The position numbers and the translations under genes are program-made. Below, one piece after another: positions 17,941-26,534 of a stretch of DNA of 64,000 nucleotides. Origin of the DNA: CAZOEL01 sp964578835 (GTDB lineage: Bacteria; Desulfobacterota; Syntrophobacteria; Syntrophobacterales; Syntrophobacteraceae). Where the stretch lies: the NCBI GenBank assembly GCA_964578835.1, contig CAZOEL010000005.1, positions 62,001-126,000 on the forward strand. Direction: 5' to 3'. The notes beneath the pieces were generated by a model, which had not been told where the DNA came from, did no database searches, and saw nothing but the letters and a program-made list of their open reading frames with translations. Numbering within the stretch: position 1 is the stretch's first letter; each line of letters opens with the position of its first letter.

Positions 17941-19242
17941 TTATGATTTGAGCGGGCTTTGCTCGGGTAGATCCATATAATAGGCGACCCGAATGCGAGG
18001 ATCGAGGTAGGCGTATATTTCAGAGGGCAACTGGGAGGGACGAATGCTGCGCATGATGGTAATTTCAGGATGTTCCTGGAGGTCTATGGCGAGAGCCTCC
18101 TGTTTCGGGATATCGGCGTCATACACGATGACCAAAGGTCTGAGACGGCTATTTGCCCTTACGGTAACGACCATCCCGATGCGGCCGTTGGACAGCTCGA
18201 TAATGGCTCCCGGCGGATAAACGCCGAGAAAACGAATGAAAAGGGAAAGGAGACTCCTGTCGAACTGTTTTTGGTTTCTGCTGAACATGCATGAGAGAGC
18301 TTCATGAGGCGTCATGGAATCATCAGGATTATGTCTGTTGCAGAAGTTGTCGTAGACGTTTGCAATCGAGACAATTCTTGAAAGCTTGGAGATCTGTTCG
18401 CCGGCAAGCGCGTCAGGGAAACCCGTTCCATCCATGAGCTCATGATGTTGGCGGATGATCTCGATTGCTTCTTCTGGAAAAGCTTCGATGCGTGAAGCTA
18501 TCTCATTCCCGTATTGAGTGTGCAGCCTAAGGAGATCCCGCTCGGAAGAGGTCAAAGGCGTCTGTTTATATAGTATCTTCTTTGGTATTCGATGCTTGCC
18601 GATGTCATGAAAGAGCGCTCCAAGTCCAAGTAGGCGCAACGCTCCCGGGCCTATGCCGGCTTCCCTCCCGAGAAGCATGGCGAGAATGGCGACGTTGAGG
18701 GTATGATAGAAGACGCCTTCATCTTTTCCCTTCACGTTCATCAAATGCACGACTATTTCGCTTTGAGCCAGAAGCGACTGGACCATGCCTTTTATCAGGA
18801 GGTCAGCTTCTTCAGCAGCTTCCTGAGACCCGGTGACCATGTTTTGCATCACCGTTTTGACCTGGGAGAAAGTCTTCTGATATTGCTTTTCACATTGATG
18901 AATCCTGTGCTTATGCTCGCGAAGCAATTCGATCCGCTCTTTTGTCTCCTTCCCTGTTGCTCGGGGCTTTTCAGGCCACTTTTCAGAATTTTCAGATGGG
19001 ATAACAGGCTTTGCGAGCGTGTGCTTGACGTTCCGTGCAGGAGGATGCGCCAGCGGTTGCCTATCGCTTTTTTCTGGGATGTATTCAACCTGTCTGAGGC
19101 CGAGATCCCGGAGGGTTTGAATCTGTTGCTCATTCTTTATCTTGAAGCTGCTTGAAAGAAAAGGATGCTCATACCATTTTAACCCGATGCGGATAAAAAC
19201 GCCCACCTGCAGGCAATCGACTGGTATGAGAAGCTCTGACAT
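17941..19242 (-). CDS. HD-GYP domain protein with DUF3391 N-terminus
   Basis: The 433-residue protein has an N-terminal DUF3391-like segment (about 1-60, LIPVDCLQVGVFIRIG), a coiled-coil middle, and an HD-GYP domain. The catalytic motif HDIGK is at 212-216, HH at 266-267 and DGTGFP at 271-276 (usual DGSGYP, slightly changed). HD-GYP proteins cleave cyclic-di-GMP. It is the last gene of the fliD-fliS-fliS-fliT-like run, so its level may follow late flagellar genes, tying c-di-GMP breakdown to motility. Whether the DGTGFP variant is active is not known. Confidence 0.85.
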   Translation of the reverse strand: MSELLIPVDCLQVGVFIRIGLKWYEHPFLSSSFKIKNEQQIQTLRDLGLRQVEYIPEKSDRQPLAHPPARNVKHTLAKPVIPSENSEKWPEKPRATGKETKERIELLREHKHRIHQCEKQYQKTFSQVKTVMQNMVTGSQEAAEEADLLIKGMVQSLLAQSEIVVHLMNVKGKDEGVFYHTLNVAILAMLLGREAGIGPGALRLLGLGALFHDIGKHRIPKKILYKQTPLTSSERDLLRLHTQYGNEIASRIEAFPEEAIEIIRQHHELMDGTGFPDALAGEQISKLSRIVSIANVYDNFCNRHNPDDSMTPHEALSCMFSRNQKQFDRSLLSLFIRFLGVYPPGAIIELSNGRIGMVVTVRANSRLRPLVIVYDADIPKQEALAIDLQEHPEITIMRSIRPSQLPSEIYAYLDPRIRVAYYMDLPEQSPLKS

Positions 19243-19283
19243 GATTTATCCGTAGAAAAAGAACGGAGGAAAGAACAAAAAAA

Positions 19284-19649
19284 TCATCTTTGCATATTAT
19301 AGGCTCGGATTGCTTTCGTTGTTTGGCGATAAGAGGATAATTCTTCGGCTGTGCGATCCCGAGAGCGAGAGAGGTTCTCGATACAGCGGGCAGTTTCCCT
19401 GTCAAGAACAGTCAGTAGCTCCCGAATGCGCACAACCTCATCCGCTTCGGCTCCTGCGCCAGTCTCCGCACGCTTGAGGCCTTTTATCCCGCCAGGCATC
19501 ATCGCCTGCAGCTCAGCAAGCTTTTCTCGGCACGAGCCGGACAAACGTTCGATATCGATCTCGGAATTTTCTTCATGATTAGCAAGCTGTCTGGTGAAAC
19601 CGATGAGCTGGTCGAGATGGTCTATAATATGCTGATGTTCATCGTTCAT
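19284..19649 (-). CDS. FliT/FlgN-like flagellar chaperone candidate
   Basis: The 121-residue, mostly helical, charged protein is placed directly after two fliS genes and in the same direction. Position, size and helical content fit a FliT-type export chaperone (which binds FliD) or FlgN. No invariant motif is strong enough to prove it, so the name is left open. GGAG precedes the ATG by eight nt. It is followed by the HD-GYP gene. Confidence 0.5.
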   Translation of the reverse strand: MNDEHQHIIDHLDQLIGFTRQLANHEENSEIDIERLSGSCREKLAELQAMMPGGIKGLKRAETGAGAEADEVVRIRELLTVLDRETARCIENLSRSRDRTAEELSSYRQTTKAIRAYNMQR

Positions 19650-19727
19650 GCATAGAGCTCCAAAATGCTGCGCCTATTGAAAGGGAGACGCTTCTTGCCT
19701 CATAATCGTACAGCCCGGTGCGACAGG

Positions 19728-20153
19728 CTAGGCGGAAACCTTCCAGTTTTGTCCGCCTGTAGATTGCTCCGGCATCTGTGGCATGCCGTGATGAATTTGT
19801 TCCCATGCCTCTCTGAGCTCAGCAAGGATATGGATCAAATTATCGTACATGGTGGATTCTTGTCTACTGTTGACGCCAATCAATTGACGGAGGATGAAAT
19901 TGTAGAGTCTGCTCAAATTTTGAGCGATGTCGCCGCCTCTTTCGTAATCGAGTCCAACCAGCAGTTCCGTGATGATGTCCTGAGCATGACGGATTTTGTC
20001 GTACGTCAAGTCCATATGCTGATCGTCATGAAACTCTTTCGCCTCCTGAAGATCATTGATAGCCGCATCGTAGCACATGATCACAAGCCTGAGAGGGTCA
20101 GCCGTTTCTATGCTCGTCTTCTGATACGTCTTGAGCGCGTTATTGTACACCAT
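19728..20153 (-). CDS. fliS: Flagellin export chaperone FliS (copy 1)
   Basis: The 141-residue protein is FliS: N-terminal ALKTYQKTSIETADPLRLV and the core LLVGLDYERGGDIAQNL and YNFILRQLIGVN. FliS binds the C-terminus of flagellin and keeps it unfolded in the cytoplasm. A second copy lies immediately upstream and shares a nearly identical central block. It is in the fliD operon. Confidence 0.95.
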   Translation of the reverse strand: MVYNNALKTYQKTSIETADPLRLVIMCYDAAINDLQEAKEFHDDQHMDLTYDKIRHAQDIITELLVGLDYERGGDIAQNLSRLYNFILRQLIGVNSRQESTMYDNLIHILAELREAWEQIHHGMPQMPEQSTGGQNWKVSA

Positions 20154-20162
20154 TCACTCCTC

Positions 20163-20555
20163 CTAACAATTTACCGCAACGGCGGCGGGGCGGATTTGGA
20201 GCCAAGCTCCCTTGAGATCCGCAAGCATATGAACCAGGTGGTCGTAGGTGTCGGTATTCTGACTGCTGTTGACGCCGATCAACTGTCTGAGCACAAAGTT
20301 GTAAATGCGGCTGAGATTCTGGGCGATCGGCCCGCCTCGCTCATAATCGAGGCTTACGAGCAGCTCCGTAATGATGTCCTGAGCATGCCTGATCTTATCG
20401 TAAGTGGCCTCGACCTGTTGGCTCATTTGTAATTCTTTTGCCTGTACCAGGTCCTGAATGACAGCGTCATAGCATCTTATGATAAGATTAAGATTGTCAG
20501 AAGCCTCGGGAAGAAGCTGCTGCCGTTCGACCGCGCCTGCTCCAACAGGGATCAT
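20163..20555 (-). CDS. FliS paralog (copy 2)
   Basis: The 130-residue protein repeats the FliS core (IRHAQDIITELLVSLDYERGG, then YNFVLRQLIGVN). The N-terminus differs from copy 1 (LLPEASDNLNLIIRCYDAVI). AAGGAGAG just before ATG at 20555 sets this start; a longer frame to 20648 abuts fliD and is disfavoured. The two copies lie ten nt apart and are probably a tandem duplication. A different client than flagellin (for example FliD or a second flagellin) is possible but unproven. Confidence 0.88.
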   Translation of the reverse strand: MIPVGAGAVERQQLLPEASDNLNLIIRCYDAVIQDLVQAKELQMSQQVEATYDKIRHAQDIITELLVSLDYERGGPIAQNLSRIYNFVLRQLIGVNSSQNTDTYDHLVHMLADLKGAWLQIRPAAVAVNC

Positions 20556-20648
20556 ATTCTCTCCTTGAATGTCTCTTAGTGAAGTGAAAAGACTCAATCG
20601 TTTATGACGACTGTCGTAGAACGCCGACCATATCTTTCTTGTGTCCAA

Positions 20649-22010
20649 TTACGACGAGCCAAGCAACGAAGTAAGCTGTGACGCTTGAGATTGCATTTGG
20701 CCTACCGCAGAGTCCATTGCAATGAAGCGCTTTGTGAGCATCTCCATCGTACGCTCAATTTTTTCCTCCGTGGTCGTGATCTTCTTCTCCAAATGGCTTA
20801 TGGAGTCTTGAACGCTTTTTTGCTGGCGAGTCACCGAGCCATCAATGGAATCGGTATACCTGTCCAATGTGGAGCTCAGAGACGCGCCCAGTGAATTGAA
20901 CAGAGAAGTCGTATCGGAAAAATTGGTCTTCAGCGCCTCTTGAAACTTGGTCGAATCGAGCGATAAGCTATTGTCAGAGCCAATAGTGACGCCCATCTTT
21001 GAGAGGGCGGCGCCTAGAGGGGAACGAGCGCTCAAAACCGAATCCTGTAGTTTGTGCTTGACGCCTTTCATTGTCGCATCGCCGAACAGAGCGCCTCCAG
21101 TGGTTTTAGTGCTCTCGTTATACGTCGACTGCTTGCCGATGAAGCTCATCACATCGTTATAAGCGTTTATGAACTTGTTGACTTGCTCCTCGATGGCTTT
21201 CGTATCCCTATCAACATTGAGAGTGACAGTTGTAGCCGGATCTTTCTTGTTAAGCGTCAGGGTCATCCCGGGGATGACATCATTGATGCTGTTTGTGGAC
21301 CGCGTAATCGAAGTGCCGTTTACCGTCAATGCGGCATCGGCAGATGCCTGCTTTTCGGTAAAAGCCATGCTCGACGATCCTGAAATCCCTATATTGCCTT
21401 CCGTAAGCCCGGTTGCATCATTCGAAAGCAACAATCTGTAAGTAGGCGACTCGCCACCTGTCAATTGCAAGATGCTTGCCGTTACGCCCGTCGCTCCGCC
21501 GGAATTCGAGCCGTCATTCAGAGCATTGATCGAGTCTCTTATTTGGGTAAGGTTCTTTCCGTCAAGGTCGAGAGTCCCAGTTCCGCTGGCTGTTGTAATA
21601 GTAAGGCTTCCGGACGCTAACGTCGTATCTGTCAGCGAGGAAAAGGTTGCGGAGGATTCAAGCCTATCTCCTTTCGCGAGATCGTTTATGACAATCTCAT
21701 AGCTCCCTTTTCCAGCGGAGCTTCCCGCCGATGCAGTGAGTAAGGACTCCGCGGTAACGGTTGAGGAGGAAGAGGTCAAGGTCGGCTTGAATACACTGAA
21801 ATCCGATGAATCTTTCAATCCGTCCATTGCGCTCTTCAAGGTTGAAAGCTTGCTGCCCAGCGACTGCCAGGCGGTAAGCCTGTCCTGGTATTTTGTCTTC
21901 TGGGTGTTCAATGGAGTCAGCTTTGACTTCTGCTCCACCTCGCGCAATTGATCGATCAAGCTCTGCCAGTCAAAACCGCTTCCCAATCCACTAAGGCTGA
22001 TTGCCGCCAT
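20649..22010 (-). CDS. fliD: Flagellar hook-associated protein 2, FliD (filament cap)
   Basis: The 453-residue protein is FliD/HAP2: N-terminal ISLSGLGSGFDWQSLIDQL, helical coiled-coil ends and a serine/threonine/glycine-rich middle. The C-terminal stretch IEEQVNKFINAYNDVMSFI is conserved in the family. It caps the growing filament outside the cell and helps flagellin polymerise. A sigma-28 type promoter with perfect TAAA lies 46 nt upstream. The short gaps to fliS copies show an operon. Confidence 0.95.
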   Translation of the reverse strand: MAAISLSGLGSGFDWQSLIDQLREVEQKSKLTPLNTQKTKYQDRLTAWQSLGSKLSTLKSAMDGLKDSSDFSVFKPTLTSSSSTVTAESLLTASAGSSAGKGSYEIVINDLAKGDRLESSATFSSLTDTTLASGSLTITTASGTGTLDLDGKNLTQIRDSINALNDGSNSGGATGVTASILQLTGGESPTYRLLLSNDATGLTEGNIGISGSSSMAFTEKQASADAALTVNGTSITRSTNSINDVIPGMTLTLNKKDPATTVTLNVDRDTKAIEEQVNKFINAYNDVMSFIGKQSTYNESTKTTGGALFGDATMKGVKHKLQDSVLSARSPLGAALSKMGVTIGSDNSLSLDSTKFQEALKTNFSDTTSLFNSLGASLSSTLDRYTDSIDGSVTRQQKSVQDSISHLEKKITTTEEKIERTMEMLTKRFIAMDSAVGQMQSQASQLTSLLGSS

Positions 22011-22055
22011 GGCTTTCTCCTCTTCTTATATAAAATTGTCCGTAGCCTACAGGTT

Positions 22056-22083
22056 TAATCGGAGTCCAAAGGGCGGAACTTTA
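22056..22083 (-). promoter_or_regulatory. Sigma-28 (FliA) type promoter of fliD
   Basis: On the minus strand TAAAGTTC (22076-22083) and TCCGATTA (22056-22063) are separated by 12 nt. Compared with the enterobacterial FliA consensus TAAAGTTT-N11-GCCGATAA, both octamers match well, with one extra spacer base. The same 12-nt spacing recurs at four other flagellar genes in the window, which supports the call. Confidence 0.75.
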
Positions 22084-22162
22084 ATGGTTTGAATACCGGC
22101 AAGCGGGGTTAAAGCAAAAAAGAGGAAGGTTGAAGAAGACAGTAAAAAGAGAGTGGCTTTTC

Positions 22163-22194
22163 AAAAAAAAAGAAAAGGCGGCAGAAAGCCGCCT
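22163..22194 (-). terminator. Intrinsic terminator of the flagellin gene
   Basis: A seven-base GC-rich stem (22176-22182 with 22188-22194) with a five-base loop, followed on the minus strand by an interrupted T-run (about thirteen T across 22163-22176). It lies 32 nt past the flagellin stop. Confidence 0.88.
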
Positions 22195-22225
22195 CTTCTC
22201 GAATCGTAGAATGGCAAGGGTGAGA

Positions 22226-23062
22226 TTAACCGCCGAGCAACTGCAATATCTGTTGTGGAGCCTGGTTTGCCTGGGCCAACATGGCCATGCCCGACTGCTG
22301 CAGGATCTGATCTTTGGTGAACTGAGTGACTTGGTAAGCCATGTCTACGTCGCGAATCGCGGATTCGGAAGCGGAGAAGTTTTCCATGCCGACTTGCAGG
22401 TTCTCCATTGTGTGACTAAGCCGGTTCTGATATGCGCCAAGGGTTGCCATGTAGGTGTTGACGCTGGTCAAAGCCTTATCGATGGCGTCCATTGCAAGAC
22501 CTGCGCTGCTAGCGCTCCCGATGCTTGAAGTACTGACAGCCAGCGCACCTGTTGAAACCGTGTTCAGTTTTACCGCAATCTTATCCGTTGCCTCATTTGT
22601 CGCGCCTATCTGGAAAGTGAACGTACTAGTGCCGGCTGCGGTACTGTAGACCAATCCTTGGCCGCCATACTTCGTAGACTCTGCGATACGGTCCAACTCA
22701 CTTTGAAGTTGAACAAATTCCGTGTTCAACTGCTCTCTGTTGGAGTTTTCAATCTGACCGCCTGCCGCTTGAGTCGCCAGATCTTTCATCCTGAGCAGAA
22801 TGTCGTGTACTTTGTTGTACGCTCCATCGGCGACCTGAAGCATTGAGTTCGACTCTGACGCATTCTGGTAAGCCACTCGCATGGATGAAACTTTGGATTT
22901 GAAGAAGTTGGAGATTGCCAGTCCCGACGCGTCATCTTTGGCCGATTCAATACGGTGTCCCGAGGACAATTTCTTTAGCGAATCGCCGACTCTGCTTTGC
23001 GTGAGGTTCAGATTCTTTTGGATATTGAGCGCTTCAACATTTGTGTTAATTCTAAGAGCCAT
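22226..23062 (-). CDS. fliC: Flagellin
   Basis: The 278-residue protein has conserved flagellin ends: MALRINTNVEALNIQKNL at the N-terminus and the C-terminal helix ending QANQAPQQILQLLGG. The central variable part (about residues 135-195) is short, so the D2/D3 domains are almost absent. This part is rich in serine, threonine and alanine (VSTSSIGSASSAG), giving several possible O-glycosylation sites. It is exported by the flagellar type III system and polymerises outside the cell. GGAGG precedes the ATG. A sigma-28 type promoter lies about 95 nt upstream, and a 21-gene glycan cluster begins next door. Confidence 0.97.
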   Translation of the reverse strand: MALRINTNVEALNIQKNLNLTQSRVGDSLKKLSSGHRIESAKDDASGLAISNFFKSKVSSMRVAYQNASESNSMLQVADGAYNKVHDILLRMKDLATQAAGGQIENSNREQLNTEFVQLQSELDRIAESTKYGGQGLVYSTAAGTSTFTFQIGATNEATDKIAVKLNTVSTGALAVSTSSIGSASSAGLAMDAIDKALTSVNTYMATLGAYQNRLSHTMENLQVGMENFSASESAIRDVDMAYQVTQFTKDQILQQSGMAMLAQANQAPQQILQLLGG

Positions 23063-23154
23063 GATTATTCCTCCTTGAAGTTTGTACTCCTGACATCCTT
23101 GTCAAGAGCTTTCACCCAACCCTTCTACAGATTCTTTATTCCCTTTGATGTTTA

Positions 23155-23182
23155 AGATCGGAGAGATCTGGATGGAACTTTA
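23155..23182 (-). promoter_or_regulatory. Sigma-28 (FliA) type promoter of flagellin
   Basis: TAAAGTTC (23175-23182) and TCCGATCT (23155-23162) on the minus strand, with a 12-nt spacer. The -35 is identical to that of fliD. It sits about 95 nt upstream of the flagellin ATG, in the gap before the glycosyltransferase gene. Confidence 0.72.
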
Positions 23183-23203
23183 GAATTATTTTTCCGGGGG
23201 CGG

Positions 23204-24874
23204 CTAATCTTGGCAATTTTCTAGAATGGCGATGTAACCGTGCTTCAGAAGCCAGTCGAGGTTCAATAGCACAAACTCTTTTGAGAGGCCGGAGTGTTGG
23301 CGACATTCTTCCAGCATCTCGCCGATTGTCCAGGTTCGTTCGAGGAAACGAGCAATAAGATAATCCTGGCATTCCTTGTTCAGCACGACAGCCATTTCTT
23401 CATACAGTATCGGTTGAAATGAGCGCTGGACACATCTCTTTCCATAGTTGCTCAGAGCCAACCGCGTCTGGGGACTTAACTGCATGGATGGATAATGGGA
23501 GAAACTCCTTTGCGTGGATGGGGCGATCAGGGGCGGAAGCGAGCCAGAAGCTTCCGGTTGACCTACAAATTGGGCGGCTTCTTCTTTTCTCTTTTTCCAC
23601 AGCTCTTCGTAAAGGCCGATAATCCACCGCCACTGGAATGGCAAAGCGCGAGCGCGGGCGCGAAGGGACATTTCTTGCCTGAGAGCTGTATCGGTGGCGA
23701 GAGCATAAAGCGCTTCAGCAAGCTCGCAGAAGTCGAAAGCAATCTTTTGCGCTCTGTAAAACCGCAGTACGGAGGAATCCAGAAGGCCGCCAAGGGAATC
23801 CCATGGCTCCTGATCCATGCTCATATAGGTTGGTATGAGAAATCCCGTTCGTTTGTGGATCACCAGATCTTTGTACCCATTGAAATCCGAAGCCACTACA
23901 GGAAGTCCCTGCGCCATCGCTTCAATTATCGTGATGCCGAAGGTCTCCTGATAATTATCCACCATGGACAAAAAGACATCTGCCGCTCCCAAAAGGAGCA
24001 TTTTCTTTTCACTTGTGACGTTTGATTCTATCCTCACCCGGTCTTGAAGGCGCAACTTGATGATCATGTCCTGGACCAGCTTCAGATCATTTGTCTTGCC
24101 GGCGCCTGCAAGGATGAGTGTGGATTCCGGGAAAGGCCTCTCTGTTCTCGACTGAAGCCATTCGATGCACTCGAGAAGAGGGGCCAGGTCCATCTTTCTG
24201 CGGGGGGAAAAACGGGCGAGAGAGAGCATGACAAAATGGTGATTCGGTATATTCAATGCCTTCCGACATTGGTATCGGTCTTGCGCAGCAAACGCCTCCT
24301 CCGGAATGCCCAGCGGAATCTGAGTAAAGGAAGGTGGCTCAGGGAGCTTTGCACCAAAGGATGAGGCAAAAGACTCCCTGATATGCTCGAAAGTTGCGGT
24401 CAGCATTTCAACTGCACAGCGACTGGTGCATACGATGGTGTCAAACGACTGTGGCTTTGCCAGCAAAAGATGTATGAATTTGCCATAAAGAGAGACCGTA
24501 TCGAGAGAATGCGTTACGCCGGAAATCGGAAAAGGAAAAGAGGCCGATCGGTTTCGAAATTCTATTAGATAAGGCATGAAGTATGTGAAGTCTCCATTAT
24601 GCATAATATCGATGGGAGCCTTCCTGGATTCATCCTTGAAAAACACCTGAAGCGAAAGCCTAACGCGTTTGTGGCATTCAGCCGGGACGATCTCCGGCAA
24701 TATCTTCTGGAACTCGACAAGTTGACTGCTGTCTGCACAAAAGAAGGTGTAGCTTTCAAACGTTCCATATTGGAGCAGCGCCCGCAGGAATTCCTTGTTG
24801 GCTACCGGCATTCCCATCCTGTCCTGCCAAAAGGCGTCTCCTAAAAGGAATGGATCAAAACTACCCCATCTCAT
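23204..24874 (-). CDS. GT4-like glycosyltransferase with extra C-terminal domain
   Basis: The 556-residue protein has a GT-B fold: an N-terminal acceptor part and, at about 220-400, a group-1 glycosyltransferase domain (MLSLARFSPRRKMD, LILAGAGKTNDLKL, ADVFLSMVDNYQETFGITIIEAMAQGLPVV). It is followed by a helical C-terminal stretch of about 130 residues that is not recognised. The group-1 E-x7-E motif (ETFGITIIE) is present. It is the last gene of the 21-gene minus-strand run, right beside flagellin; its ATG overlaps the previous stop (ATGA). It probably adds a sugar to a flagellin or surface glycan. Confidence 0.8.
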   Translation of the reverse strand: MRWGSFDPFLLGDAFWQDRMGMPVANKEFLRALLQYGTFESYTFFCADSSQLVEFQKILPEIVPAECHKRVRLSLQVFFKDESRKAPIDIMHNGDFTYFMPYLIEFRNRSASFPFPISGVTHSLDTVSLYGKFIHLLLAKPQSFDTIVCTSRCAVEMLTATFEHIRESFASSFGAKLPEPPSFTQIPLGIPEEAFAAQDRYQCRKALNIPNHHFVMLSLARFSPRRKMDLAPLLECIEWLQSRTERPFPESTLILAGAGKTNDLKLVQDMIIKLRLQDRVRIESNVTSEKKMLLLGAADVFLSMVDNYQETFGITIIEAMAQGLPVVASDFNGYKDLVIHKRTGFLIPTYMSMDQEPWDSLGGLLDSSVLRFYRAQKIAFDFCELAEALYALATDTALRQEMSLRARARALPFQWRWIIGLYEELWKKRKEEAAQFVGQPEASGSLPPLIAPSTQRSFSHYPSMQLSPQTRLALSNYGKRCVQRSFQPILYEEMAVVLNKECQDYLIARFLERTWTIGEMLEECRQHSGLSKEFVLLNLDWLLKHGYIAILENCQD

Positions 24875-26520
24875 GCGTTGTGACTCCCTTGAGGCTGGCT
24901 AAGGAGATGAGCGATCTCGCGCGCCCAGCCTGCTAGCTTTGTTTTTTTCTGATGCTCCAACTGGTTAGCAGTTCTGGAGTAGAAACATTCGGGCGCCGAC
25001 GGAATGGCGAAGTTGGCCAAGCCTGGAGTGGCTGTCAGCAGGCTGTGGATTTCATCGAATCCTTTGCTTTCCTTTATCTTTACATAAATCATGGCGAGAG
25101 CGAGAAGAATGTCCAGATCCTTGCAGCCGGAGTTAACAAGATTCCGGAAAAGAAGTTTTGCATGCGGCGCTTGTCCGATCCTCATATAGAGGTGAGCCAG
25201 ATTCGCCATCGCATTCCGATGCCCGGGTTCTTTTTTTGTGGCTGCGTCATAGCAGTCAATCGCTTTTTGGACTGCTCCCTGCTTATCGTACAAAAGTCCA
25301 AGATTACAGTATCCGTCGGCGCTCAGCTCTCCGGTATGACGAGCTGTCTCATAAGCTTGGAAGGATAGCTCCATTTCACCGTCTTGAATCGCCATCAGTC
25401 CTAACTGCTCCCAACTCTCACAACGACCGACGCCCTGCTCCCATGCCTTTCTCATGCATTCTTCGGCCTTGTCTGTTTGCTTCATGCATATGAAGCTATA
25501 CGCCATGTATATGAGCACTTTCCCGTTGGGAGGAGGGGCGGGTAGGGGAAAGTACCCTCTGGCGTCTTTGCCTGTCAACGTTTTCAAAAAGCAGGCAAGG
25601 CTCTGCTGGTGCTTATGAAGCCCCTGATAGGACAACCCCAGACGAAAAAAAGTCTGAGCATTTTCTTCATCTTTCTCTGCTAGCGCATGCGCTTTGACCA
25701 GGTAACGAAGAGCGGAATTCACATCGCCTTTTTTTTTGTACAAGCGAGCAAGGAAAAGAAACGCCTCCAAGATGAATGCTGAAAAGTCGGTATGTTTTTG
25801 CTGCTCTCCAGAAAGACATTGGCCTTTCTTTTCCATGTGAGTTATGGCTTTTTCCATGGCTTTTGCAGCCCGGTCGCCCATTCCGAGGTGGTCGTAGGAA
25901 AAGGCCAAGTAGAACTGAATCTGTTCATCCTCGCGGCCTTCAGACAGTTCTTTCTCCATGAGAGCCAAGTTCCGGAGGACCTTTTGCGACACCAGTTCAG
26001 GATCTCGGTATCCGTGATGCTCAATGACAATGTCCGTAACACCCAATGCCAGTCCCGCATTACGTGCGCAATGGTCGATTCTCTCATGGACTCTTCCCTG
26101 GAAATGGAGATCGTCTCTTCTGGGAAGACAACGAAGCTGATAAAGAGAACAGGCTGAAGAATCTACTCCTTTTACAGTAAAATAGAACGCTTTTTTGCCA
26201 TCGAAATAGCTTTTGAGTGCTTGTATCTTTGCTTGGTTTTCCCTGTCCACAAAATCATCGGCGTCAAGCCAGAGGAAATAATCGCCTTTGGCCTTAGAAA
26301 TAGACACATTGCGAGCGGCAGAAAAGTCTTCGCACCATGGAAAATCAAAGACCTGATCGGTATGCTGCAGAGCAATGGCTTTGGTCTCGTCAGTGGAACC
26401 GGTATCCACGATGACGATCTCATCGGCAAATGAGCTGAAATTGGTCAGAGCCTCGGCAAGCCTATGCGCCTCATTCTTTACGATCATGCATATGGAGAGT
26501 GTGGGGACGGGTGGAGGCAT
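24871..26520 (-). CDS. GT2 glycosyltransferase with TPR domain
   Basis: The 549-residue protein begins with a GT2 (GT-A) domain: SICMIVKNEAHRLAEALTN, VDTGSTDETKA, and DADD (in LWLDADDFV) as the metal/nucleotide-sugar binding motif. From about residue 200 on it carries tetratricopeptide repeats (ALMEKELSEGRED, GDVNSALRYLVKAHAL, NAMANLAHLYMRIGQAPHAKLLF). TPR-fused GT2 proteins often work on protein acceptors. The paralogous next gene has the same layout. Located fourteen nt from its upstream neighbour. Confidence 0.85.
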   Translation of the reverse strand: MPPPVPTLSICMIVKNEAHRLAEALTNFSSFADEIVIVDTGSTDETKAIALQHTDQVFDFPWCEDFSAARNVSISKAKGDYFLWLDADDFVDRENQAKIQALKSYFDGKKAFYFTVKGVDSSACSLYQLRCLPRRDDLHFQGRVHERIDHCARNAGLALGVTDIVIEHHGYRDPELVSQKVLRNLALMEKELSEGREDEQIQFYLAFSYDHLGMGDRAAKAMEKAITHMEKKGQCLSGEQQKHTDFSAFILEAFLFLARLYKKKGDVNSALRYLVKAHALAEKDEENAQTFFRLGLSYQGLHKHQQSLACFLKTLTGKDARGYFPLPAPPPNGKVLIYMAYSFICMKQTDKAEECMRKAWEQGVGRCESWEQLGLMAIQDGEMELSFQAYETARHTGELSADGYCNLGLLYDKQGAVQKAIDCYDAATKKEPGHRNAMANLAHLYMRIGQAPHAKLLFRNLVNSGCKDLDILLALAMIYVKIKESKGFDEIHSLLTATPGLANFAIPSAPECFYSRTANQLEHQKKTKLAGWAREIAHLLSQPQGSHNA

Positions 26521-26534
26521 GAACCGGCTCCGAT

